Origin: Anthopleura xanthogrammica
Taxonomy: Eukaryota > Cnidaria > Anthozoa > Actiniaria > Actiniidae
Assembly (NCBI GenBank): GCA_964019055.1
Contig: OZ025223.1
Location: 7,189,263 to 7,253,262, forward strand
Direction: 5' to 3'
Length of the DNA: 64,000 nucleotides
Positions 47,172 to 57,601 of the stretch are shown one piece after another. Each line of letters begins with the position of its first letter. The first letter of the stretch is position 1. The position numbers and the translations under genes are program-made. A model generated the notes under the pieces. The model did not search any database and was not told where the DNA came from. It saw only the letters and a list, made by a program, of their open reading frames with translations.

Positions 47172-47368
47172 CAACAAACTAATATTCATGTTATAACTCA
47201 TCGATATATTGAGGTTTCCGAGGTCATTTAGAGGCATTTTTAGCAATGTCAGCATGAGTTCATCTCTTATTGGGAGAACTCATATTGCTAAAAATTCCAC
47301 TAAATGACCTCGACAACCTCAATTTGTCGAAACGTTAACATGAATATTAGCTTATTGTGAAGGAAGAA
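47172..47368. mobile_element. MITE-like palindrome
   Basis: CTAATATTCATGTT at the left and AACATGAATATTAG at the right, with GAGGTCATTTAG/CTAAATGACCTC and TAGCAATGTCAGCATGAGTT against AACTCATATTGCTA inside. Centre near 47268. Confidence 0.75.
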
Positions 47369-47427
47369 ACACCCTTGCGATCTAAGTAAACTGTTACAAC
47401 CCTGATCGCGACAAACTTCGTTAATTA

Positions 47428-47768
47428 AACAGTAAAAAGCGGAAATTCCAATTTTTGTACAAGAATCAGCATGAATTGAAATTCAATACATTTTATAAAT
47501 ACTCAAATTTTTGAAAGAGAATCAACATGAATTTCTGAAACCTCAGAAATAAACATTTTTTACGATAAAGAATCGAAAACATATCTATGAAATTACACCG
47601 GACACTTTAAACATTTCTTTATCGTGAAACATGAGTATTTCTGAGGTTTCAGAAATTCATGTGGATTCTCTTACAAAAATTTGAATATTATAAAATGTAT
47701 TGAATTTCAATTCATGCTGATTCTTGTACGAAAATTGGAATGTATCGAATTTCCGCTTTCCACTTTAA
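47428..47768. mobile_element. MITE-like palindrome (~340 bp)
   Basis: AAAGCGGAAATTCCAATTTT, AATCAGCATGAATTGAAATT and AATTTCTGAAACCTCAGAAA at the left are inverted at the right (AAATTCATGTGGATTCTC, AATTTCAATTCATGCTGATT, CGAATTTCCGCTTT). The centre is near 47595. Confidence 0.8.
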
Positions 47769-49106
47769 TTCCGCCGTTTCAGTTTCCGATTTTTACTGCG
47801 ACCCACATATGAGATCGTTGGATCAGATTAGATCAATCCTTTGATTCTCAGAAAGTAGTGCTTTCCCAGTAAACACTTGGGGCATTTTCTCGGAATCAAA
47901 ACAGTGACGCAGTGAAAATTCAAGCTTCAAACTTTTACATTCGCTTGATTCCTGCTTTTGATTCGGATCGACGCCGAGAAGATCAAGCGTTTCAGCCAAA
48001 AAATTCAAGATGGGCAACCAGGTAATGGTAACTAAAATATTAAAATATAAAAACTCTATTTTTATTCTTTGAATTCGGAAGTTTCTGAAGCAGGATAAGG
48101 AGGAAGTATCAGAAGGGGATTAGGACCCCATCAAATTCGCTACCTCACATTTTGCACGGATTTTACGATATTTTGCCATAAAAGTGTACATTTTCTGAAA
48201 CCTAGATAAACGTAGTTTATAAAAATATAAAATTTTAGCGAATTAACGATAAGATAGCGGCGATAAACAAGAATATTTGAATTCAGCTAAGCTTAAATTC
48301 TGAGCGATTACAACGGTATCTAAAAAAAACAAACCTATTCTATTAAACTTGGTGTATGGCAAACAAAATATCTAAAAACTAGAAAATTTTATCTGACGTA
48401 TTTTGAGTAAATCGTAAAAACATTTTGAATCCGAGATTTTGTGTGCGTATACGGTGTATCCATAAGCTGCTTAGTTTGGTTTAGGAATTTTTAAGAATCT
48501 TACATCTAAGTCAAGATAAAATGGAGATAAACTAATGATACAGTCATAGGATCGCAGTTAGCCTCCTCTATCGGGATTGCAATTAGAATCGCAATTTGGG
48601 TAACTTCATAATAACTTTAACGGCCTTTTGTGCAAGTTTATTTTGTATTTCAAAGCCGACGACGATACGCAGGTACCTTGGCGTGCTAATAAACAATTAT
48701 TGGATGAGGTTGAGCATGATATCGTAAATTATCAAGAACTAGACGCTGGTTGCAGCGTGCACTGGGATACCTGGACCGGGTGAGACCATGGGCAGGGGAA
48801 GGGGGAAGGTCCTAGGGTGCCCTTGACCCACACTTTGTGGAAAAAGAGTGATCAATTATGAAATAAGTATGATGTATCGTACTCTCGAGGCCCTCGTTTT
48901 CTTTTTTCGTCGTTTTTCAAAAGACAGTGAGAGACTGCCTACTATAAATGTACAATGAAGCTATTTTGGGGAAAAAAAGTTAAATCAAAAACTAAATCAT
49001 CGAAAATACCCATTTTGTTGAAGTCCAACTTCCATATCCTTCCGATTCCAGTCCGAGTTTTATCATACTTAATTAAGTCGCAGACAGAAAGTCGGCAAAG
49101 CGAGCT
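47769..49106. other. No gene recognised
   Basis: AT-rich sequence with short open frames only. ATGGGCAACCAG/GTAATG at 48010 resembles a tiny first coding exon but nothing downstream supports it. Confidence 0.4.
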
Positions 49107-49593
49107 GACGGAGACACGTTTTCGGATCCCTCTAAAGAGGGGACGGGGACGCGGGGACTCGGGGACGGGGACGCGGGGACAGGGACTCGGGGACGCGGGG
49201 ACAGGGACGCGGGGACGGGGACGCGGGGACGTGACTGTAAAATCCAAACATTTTTAGGATGAAAAGAATATTTTACCTTCAATCTTGAAAGCCTCTTTCT
49301 CCTCAAATTGAAAAATTACGATTTATCATTTGGTTTGTTTGGCGAAGAACATGCTCGTTAGTAGACCAAATAAATTACTAAATAATCATTTGAATCTGTC
49401 TGTGTATACTTTATTGATAGTTTCACGAGATCCTGATAAATAAACATGGATATAAAGGGTCTTTTTGTCTCCTTTTTCCCTCTGTAAAATCAAATATCCA
49501 CCGATCCTGTCGCCATGATTGTTGTTATTGAGCCCGCAATTTTGTTTACGAAAAACCGCATATAGGCTGTCAATAACACAGGAAGCCCATTTT
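49107..49593 (+). repeat. Left terminal inverted repeat of the MULE
   Basis: Contains a GGGGACGCGGGGAC/GGGGACTC minisatellite (about 49138-49228), then unique sequence including TTTGGCGAAGAACATGCTCG, and ends with ACAGGAAGCCC at 49578. Confidence 0.85.
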
Positions 49594-50331
49594 TGGTTGT
49601 TTTACTCCTTATTAAAAGGCTCGGTATACCTGTGCTTTTAATGGCGAATCGAGCTGGGCGAATCTAGTAGAAAAATTTGTTTTAAAGACTCTGCAGAAGA
49701 CGTCAAAATAATGGAATACCGGTTACCACTTGAAATGGGAGTTATAGTTCTGAATGTATGAAAACATCTAGCAGAAAAGAAGGTATATTATGCTTTAAAC
49801 GTAACTTGATAAACCTGTTCTTAATACTAGTGAAGCGTGGGTTCGAGTCCTGCCAAGGGCATATGATATTTTTCTCTTAATTTTTTACAATATTGTTCTT
49901 GTTTGTTTGTTTTATTATGAACCCAAGCAATTCAATTGTACTTTTGTTGCGTGAATTAAATCTACAATTGACACTATGGTCAGACACACCTCTGCACATG
50001 ATCTGAACTCAATGTAAGTGAAACACTTTGTCTCCACTCGTATCATGTATACATCAGATCATAGTTAATAGAGGGGACTGAGTCCCCTTTATTAACTATG
50101 ATCTGATTCAGCACTTATGAGATGCTACTTAGCCTTGCTGTTCACTTAAGAAATTCTAAACCTTGTGCTTTGTTACAACACAGTACTCTAGGATATAACT
50201 GTAACTTTATTGAAAACAATATCCAAAACTCAAACTGAACAATTGAACCTTATCCCTTGCTGTTCACTTAAGAATATTCCTGGTGCTTGGTTACATCACA
50301 GTAATCTAGGTACTTATATCATTAGAAGAGA
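49594..50331. other. MULE interior between left TIR and transposase 3' end
   Basis: No gene. Holds a tRNA-like fragment (GTGGGTTCGAGTCCTGCC, 49849), a 52-bp perfect hairpin at about 50055-50106 (CAGATCATAGTTAATAGAGG and inverse) and decayed copies of the transposase 3' end (50130-50330). Confidence 0.6.
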
Positions 50332-50375
50332 CTAATCGAAGCTCATCCCTAACTGTTTATTTAGGTAATCCTGAT
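50130..50375. repeat. Tandem copies of the transposase 3' coding end
   Basis: The segment encoding DHQDYLNKQLGM (50342-50390, minus) has two diverged relatives downstream of the stop, near 50256-50310 and 50132-50190. These share TGCTGTTCACTTAAGAA and TTGGTTACATCACAGTA-type sequence and contain stops. Confidence 0.55.
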
Positions 50376-53300
50376 GGTCAGTGTCCAACCTTAGTTTGAC
50401 AATTGGATGGATTTGTAGTTGACTTCCATCAAAGTCGGAGTTGTCTTTTCCATTACCTTTGCGTATGCAAGCAACACTAACATGGAAATATGCAGCTTGT
50501 TCCTTGCCCATCCTTAGAAGGTTTTGCTTGTCACGCCACGTAGGACATTCCCGATGACTTATAATGATGTCATGTGGTGGGGGGAATGGATGACCATCAC
50601 CTTTCTTGGCAAACTTTGAATGGCATCCACTGCAGGTAGACACACGAGGATGATCCTGAAGGAAGGTTAAGATGAATGGCTTATTGCTGTTTTCATCTGA
50701 AACAACTTGGTGTTGACCATCTTTCTTGACTATTTTCATCTTAATGGGTTTCTGAAGTGATGGCTGCTGCTGCTGTAGTATTGTTGGATTAATGCTGATT
50801 TGGTCAGTGTGATGAACTATAAATTCAGCATCCTTTGACTTAGACTTTTTCCCTTTCCTTTTTTCATTTGGTTTCCTTCCAGATTTTCTTGTATCAATTC
50901 CAAACTCTGCCATTCGAGTGACACTTGTTGAATGGCCACTTGCTTTGAACCATTTTAAGAATTCATTCATTTTTCCACTAAATTCAGCTGCTGCCAGGGT
51001 GTGTGAGCAGATTTTTGAGTGGTGGTATGCTGGACAATCATCATCACAGGCAAACTTTCCATTAGAGCACACAGTTATTACATGTGGCTTGGGTGAACTT
51101 TCTGATCCTACTAAAAGAGAGTTATCTGCACCAAATCCTGCTGATCCCAGGTTGAACGTCTTGGCAAGATCTTAGCAAGATCATGTAAGATCATGCAAGA
51201 TCATGTAAGATCATGTAAGATCTTGGAAGATTTATCACAAGATCTTGCACAGACATCTCTTGCCAAGATCATGGCATTTTCTTGCCAAGATCATGGCAAG
51301 ATTATTGTAAGATCTTGGAAAGATTTTGTGATATTATTATTGCAAGATCATGGCATGTTCTTGCCAAGATCATGGCAAGATTATTATAAGATCTTGGGAA
51401 GATTTTGTGATATTATTATTGTAAGATCATGGCATGTTCTTGCCAAGAGCATGGCAAGATTATACCAAGATCTTGGGAAGATTTTGTGATTTATTATTGC
51501 AAGATCATGGCATGTTCTTGTCAAGATCATGGCAAGATTATACCAAGATCTTGACAAGATTTTGTGATTTATTATTGCAAGATCATGGCATGTTTCTTGC
51601 CAAGATCATGGCAAGATTATAATAAGATCTTGGGAAGATTTTGGGATTTATTATTGCAAGATCATGGCATATTTCTTGCCAAGATCATGGCAAGATTATA
51701 ATAAGATCTTGGAAAGATTTTGTGATATTATTATTGCAAGATCATGGCATATTCTTGCCAAGATCATGGCAAGATTATAATAAGATCTTGGGAAGATTTT
51801 GTGATATTATTATTGCAAGATCATGGCATGTTCTTGACAAGATCAGATTATACCTAGCTACCACATTATTTAACAAGTAGTTTTATATATATAACTAACC
51901 AACTATAAGCTTTAATTCCCTAACTTTAGATATGTCTTTTCAATTTTAGCACTTGATTTCTTGAATTTCCAGGAATCAAACCTTGAGATATTACAACAGA
52001 TGAGAGCTGAGAATTCTTAGGAATTCATGAGAAAACAATAGTTTTTAAGATTGAGGCGAGCACCCACTTATAGCAGTTTAACCACAGTTAATATGGTTTA
52101 ACTTAAAATGTGAAAAATGTCATGTCTGGTGTGTCTTATGAAGTGAATTGTTCAGTTACGTTAAAATCGGCTTATAAATAAATTTTCAAGTAGATTTGAA
52201 TCTTCTTGATACTTGACTTAATATGTTAAGTTATTAGCTTCAAAAATATATCGATTAAAGAGGCCTTAAAATAATATAACAACAAGATTTAGTCTAATGG
52301 AACAAGAAGATCGAAGACTCCTTCGATGACCGCCATGTTGGAAATTCCAACTAACGAGCAGGACTGGTATGGAGCTTCAACCATATTTGGATATCCGGTC
52401 AGCCCATATATGGATTACTGGCTCACTCTGATTGGCTGATTCATCATTTTGAATTCGAGTGCCATTTTCATTCAGTTGTTAGGATCGTTGTTGCTGATAA
52501 AACATCGATTGTTCTTTGATAAATGTGCTGGTTTTTGGCCTAAAATCCCTAGAGACAAATGGGAAACTACGAGCCAATTTGTCATACTTCCTAACCTGGT
52601 ATAACTCAAGTAATTTCCAAGAGATTTCAGCGAGGTAAGCGATCAAAAATATGTCTTCTTTCTCCAAAATAACTAAACCGGATACGAGATCATACTATTT
52701 GTGAACCGAACTCTGAATCTAATGGCTAAACAAGTCGAATTCCTCACTTTTCCTTTAAGCCACTATAAATGAAAAGTTATATTAAGATTTGCGGTCTGTT
52801 TCTTTTAATAATACAACTAATTTACCCTTTGATTTTTAGGTCTAAACCTTCTAACGGATGATGGAGTGTTATCACTATAGCACTATAAGATGCCAACTGC
52901 CTTTAATTTTGATAGACAATTTATTTGGTTATTGAAACTTATCTTTTCATTACATTATCGTTAAAAACTAAGATAACTAAACAATTACCTTTTTACTAAT
53001 AAAAAAATTGCGCTTGTGTATGTCGTTATGATTATGTTTGAGTCGTAGTGTGAACCAGGCTTGTTTTATAGTTATGTTGTAATTTCTTATAGTACGTACT
53101 ATTTCTATATTGTTTTTTTAACTATTTTGCCAATAAAAAGTTATAAATTACTATTGATAAGTATTGTTTGATGTCTTTCTTATTTTTAAACCGAGAAAAA
53201 TTGATAGGCAAGAATTGTATTTCCAAGATTCTGCCAATATCCTACAAAGATCTTGCCAAGATCCTACAAAGATTTTGAAAAGATCCTACAGCAATCTTGG

Positions 53301-56300
53301 CAAGATCCTACACTAATCATGGCAAGATCTTACAAAGATCTTGCCAAGATTCTACAACAAATATAGCAAGAATCTTGACAAGATCCTGCAAGATCCTTCC
53401 AAGATCATGAAAAGAACTTGCCAAGAACTGTGACAAGATCTTGCAGGATCTTGCAGGATCTTGCAGAATCTTGCAAGATCTTGCACGATTTTGACAAGAT
53501 TCTTGCCATGATCTTGTCATGATCTTGTCATGAAATTGCCAAGAATCTTGCCAAGAATCTTGCCAAGAATCTTGCCAAGAATCTTGCCATGAATCTTGCC
53601 AAGATGTTCAACCTGGGATACCTTGTTCAAGCGCAGAAGTCTTCCTGCTTTAGAAAACTGATTTTCCAGTATTGTGACAGGTAAACCAGTTATTCCTGAG
53701 GTTTTTGCAGACACACTAAGACTGACAGTAGCACTAGACAAAGGACCACTTTCCTTGGCTTTGGTTAGATATTTTCTTCTTGCTGATGGATTCATCTTCC
53801 TCCAACTGTCTGGTGATACAGCCAGATGAGCATATGGTTTAGTTAATCTTACATCACCTTGGCCAATTATAGCTCCCTCTATCAATGTATCTTGCTGATT
53901 CACGATTTGGTGCACCTTATCTATCAATTCCACCAGAGACACTTTAGTATATCCTGTTGTGAGTTTTAACAGATTGTTTATTCCCTCATTATCATTGGTG
54001 GTGAAGAGGGAGTCTTCAAGGCCAGCTCTTTGGCGGACAGGTTTTAGCATGGATGCTTCAATTGAGTCAGCATGATTGCGAACAAACCACTGATAGAATA
54101 CTGGTTCTCTTTTGGTGATTGCCTTTTCTTGATCATTCCATATGTGTTCAAGGCTGCACAATTTGGCATAAAATTCGTTGCCATCCTCACAATCAACAAT
54201 GCCATGAAAACATGTTCCTTCGACTTTTCCTCCGATGACATCATGAACAAAAGGAAACTGGTATTTACCATGGATTCCTAAATTGGTAAGCTTTCTCTCC
54301 ATATTTCGTTTTAAGTGGATATAGCATAGGTGGTGATCTGCTTCTGGAAACTCTTGTTTAAAAGCATTGGAAAGTGCTAGCTCTCCATCAGTTCCATAAG
54401 CTTTAAGTTGTGACACAGAGGGGTTGAATCTCTTCATAGCAGAGGGCAAATAGCTGTAAACTTGCTGGGTTTTGCTATGGTGTATCAGCACAGGGCCTAT
54501 GAATACAGGCAATTTTCCAGTGTTAACATCATAAATCTTTTTTGGTCTGTATGTTGTAGGTGTCACCATAAAGTTGCCAAGATTGAAAGTGGCATCTACT
54601 CCAAGAATGGAAAATTCAGAACCAGTACAATAAAGTTCAATGTCTTTCAGCTGTCTGTCAGTTGCCAGAAAGGCCATAGGTTCTGGTGCACCAACAACCT
54701 CTTTTACAAAGCCATCCTTGGACTTGCATTTACTCATTGCCTCAAGAAGAATGTCATGCTGCTGGCTTGAAGAAGGTTTGAATCCATAAGAAGATGTTTG
54801 GGCATTTCTTATCTGTTTCACATTGCGAGGAAGCTCACTTTTACTGCTACACTGTTCCAGTCCTCCTTTCGATGAAATGGCTTTAAAGAAGAGACTTTTT
54901 GGTTTCTCACCTTTTGCTACTTCAGACTTAATTTCATCAAGGGTGCTGGCTCTTGTCTGGACAAAGGGGTATTTACTGTTTTTGGCATTACCATGTGGTT
55001 TCAGGGTTAGCTCTTTCACATCCCCTCCTTCATAATAGTATTGTAACAGTGCTAAGTGGTGCTTTCTTCCATTGCCATCTGAAAGAGTAGATATCCTTTT
55101 CTTGTACAAAGAATGTTCATCGTGGTGACGGAAATGTTGAACTGATAATATAAACTCTGCTTCAAAGTTGGGTTTTCTTCTCACAACAAGCTCCCCATCA
55201 CAGTCGCGGTCTACATAGCTTTTTGGACTTCCAATGTGGATCCACTTTCCAAGATCATCTGATGTTATGTCTTTTGGATTTACAAGCTTATCAAGGTCAA
55301 TGATAAAACTTGCATTTTCCATCACTTGCAAAGGAACTCTAGAGCATGCTATTGGTTTCTCACATAGTAATACATCCACTATCTCCCTGCTACTAAAGGG
55401 GATGTGATGATTTTGTTTGAAATAAGGTGTATCTTTGTCATTTTCATAATACACAACATTATTGATGTTAAGCAGTGATAGCTAGAATGATAAATGAACC
55501 AAAGATCAGTGAACCATCAAAAACAAAACTGGAAAAAATATACAAATAGAAAAATCATAAACTCATGCTAAAAAAATTGCAAAACAATAAAAAAATCTAA
55601 GACTAGCTATAGGCCAGTGCATACCTCATCTTCACAATGCTTGTCTTCTTCAAAACTGATTGCACGACATGAACCTTCCCTACTTTCTCTTTTTTCCTGC
55701 CTAGTGAAAATGATATAGGCTAAGATATACAAGCATTTAAAACTGGGGATTGGTGTACCACTGAAAGTAAAATTGTATGGGAGGTCCATCCATGCATCAC
55801 TTTTAAACTGTAACATTTCATAACATGTAAAGGTATAGATAGCTTTTCCTTTTGTTAGGTACCAATGATTTGGTTGTAAACAAGCAAGGGGATATTGTTT
55901 CAAACTTACTACCACCTTCTCATGTGCAACTGTTAATATTTTTAAAATACCTCTTATCTTTTTTCCTTAATGGTGACTTCATCTCATCTGTCTCCTCTTC
56001 CTAAAATGAAAAAATGAATTATAACTTTTTCTGTAAACCATATTTCTTGTTATTGATTTCATAATCTAAAACTCTTTTCCAAGTCACTTTATTGAAGAAG
56101 AAAAAAATCCTGATATGTACTTTATGTCACCACTGCTAGTTTTATAGCTTTTTGCAAGCAAGAATTCCTTATTAGGGCCAAGACTAAATTGCAAGCTATA
56201 GTATATAGACCATCATCAAATTTTTTTTCTGGTAATAAAATACCTTATATTTAAGGCAAAGAATCTGAATATCATCATCTTCATCAATACCATCTTGTTT

Positions 56301-57045
56301 GGTGCAGGTTTCTCTGATTCAAAAACAGTATGAGATGATGTCACATGTACATACTTCAAAATAGATTAATACAGTATGTTGCACATAGAACTAAGTGTCT
56401 ACATTACCTAGTTCTTTTATTTGACACTGCTGCTGGGTACTAGTAAAATACAAACAGAGAAATAAATACATGTACAAAAAGGTTATTTACTATTAACAGG
56501 AAATGTAAAACCAACAAACACAGAATTTTCATATGTTCAGTTATTAATACATAATACAATTATTCTTACACCCCCAAACAATTAGAGCTTGGAAATTTTT
56601 GGGGAAAAAAAAAAAAAAAAAGGATTTCCCTTTTTATTTGCCTTAAGTACAAACTGATCACATAGGTGAGAAAAAGGATTTCCACTCTTTCCACTCTGAA
56701 ATGAAGCTTGAATAATAAGTTACTAACTTACCATTTTGTCATCATCATCTGAGATGATGTATATTGCGTCTTCATCTCTATCACTATATGCACAAAAAAT
56801 GCAAAAAGAATGGGATCTAAGGGATCTTTAAGACATGGATGTGTCAGAAATTTTAGCTGAGGCATTCGATTTTACTCGCAATCATGTATCTTTGAAATTT
56901 CACCTAAAATAAAATACTTACACGATACTATCAGATCGAAAATGGTAGTCTATTGAAAGGAAAAAGAAAAAACAGCATTAAAGAAAGGAAAGATAAATGG
57001 TTATGTGCGAAAATATTACATACCGAAGTCTGTAAATTCCTCCAT
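50332..57045 (-). CDS. MULE transposase with SWIM zinc finger, split by a nested element
   Basis: Moves the surrounding element (DDE nuclease). Minus-strand exons: 57045-57024, 56949-56922, 56783-56732, 56439-56408, 56313-56244, 56000-55951, 55700-55625 and 55481-53618, then 51143-50332 after removing the nested insertion. All GT-AG phases fit; about 1001 residues. The N-terminus is acidic, with IYIISDDDD resembling a SUMO-interaction motif. The MULE core shows GVDATFNLG (Asp ~406), YGTDGELALSNAF (Asp ~475), HLCYIHLKRNM (the C/H motif) and NDNEGINNLLK (Glu ~609). After the insertion come a SWIM finger (CDDDCPAYHHSKICSH), a basic linker and a cysteine/histidine tail (CSGCHSKF...HRECPTW). The start ATG lies 60 bases inside the right TIR's ACAGGAAGCCC motif. 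As found the gene is probably inactive unless the insertion is spliced out. Confidence 0.85.
51146..53617. mobile_element. Nested 2472-bp element with minisatellite arms and AT target duplication
   Basis: The ends are inverted repeats of ~26 bases: CCCAGGTTGAAC(G/A)TCTTGG then CAAGAT. AT flanks both sides (51144-51145 and 53618-53619). Removing the element with one AT restores the transposase frame (LLRLNKVSAGFGADNSLL), which defines the borders independently. The left arm (51160-51850) is a ~92-bp minisatellite rich in CAAGATCATGGCAAGATTAT; the right arm (53220-53612) is built from AAGATCTTGCCAAGATCCTA-type units. The 1.3-kb middle is AT-rich with no transposase. Family unknown. Confidence 0.85.
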
Positions 57046-57103
57046 GACCGAAGTGGCGGGAAATGACGAAAACAGCTGACCATAATATTCTTAGTAAAGA
57101 AAA

Positions 57104-57585
57104 TGGGCTTCCTGTGTTATTGACAGCCTATATGCGGTTTTTCGTAAAAAAAATTGCGGGCTCAATAACAACAATCATGGCGACAGGATCGGTGGATATT
57201 TGATTTTACAGAGGGAAAAAGGAGACAAAAAGACCCTTTATATCCATGTTTATTTATCAGGATCTCGTGAAACTATTAATAAAGTATACACAGACAGATT
57301 CAAATGATTATTTAGTAATTTATTTGGTCTACTAACGAGCATGTTCTTCGCCAAACAAACCAAATGATAAATCGTAATTTTTCAATTTGAGGAGAAAGAG
57401 GCTTTCAAGATTGAAGGTAAAATATTCTTTTCATCCTAAAAATGTTTGGATTTTACAGTCACGTCCCCGCGTCCCCGTCCCCGCGTCCCTGTCCCCGCGT
57501 CCCCGAGTCCCTGTCCCCGCGTCCCCGAGTCCCTGTCCCCGCGTCCCCGTCCCCTCTTTAGAGGGATCCCTCAAAACGTCCCTCA
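57104..57585 (-). repeat. Right terminal inverted repeat of the MULE, with transposase promoter
   Basis: Mirror of 49107-49593. Its inner end (ACAGGAAGCCC, 57115-57105 minus) lies about 60 bases before the transposase ATG, so the TIR probably carries the promoter. The minisatellite (CGCGTCCCCGTCCC units) spans about 57461-57555. Confidence 0.85.
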
Positions 57586-57601
57586 GAATTGCATTACATT
57601 T

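Larger units (their letters stand above)
49107..57585 (-). mobile_element. MULE-type DNA transposon with ~480-bp terminal inverted repeats
   Basis: Bases ~49107-49593 recur in reverse complement at ~57104-57585 with only a few mismatches. The arms enclose a MULE transposase gene on the minus strand. Each arm has an outer minisatellite (GGGGACGCGGGGAC units) and ends, on the inner side, with ACAGGAAGCCCAT. High arm identity indicates a recent insertion. The exact outer ends are uncertain: similarity runs through CTCTAAAGAGGGG and fades at ACGTTTT, and I found no convincing 8-10 bp direct target duplication. Without the nested element the transposon would be about 6 kb. Confidence 0.85.

Noticed and set aside
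47823..48017. Minus-strand 64-codon frame (LDLLGVDPNQKQESSE)
   Set aside because: Short, with no motif, splice support or neighbouring exon.
48012..48023. ATGGGCAACCAG followed by GTAATG as a myristoylated first exon
   Set aside because: No matching downstream exon, promoter or conserved domain found; a short chance pattern.
49840..49866. tRNA gene (GTGGGTTCGAGTCC)
   Set aside because: Only the T-arm half is present; no D arm, anticodon arm or acceptor stem.
53517..53620. LGKILGKILGKIL tail on the transposase frame
   Set aside because: It reads into the right arm of the nested element; the true continuation lies at 51143.
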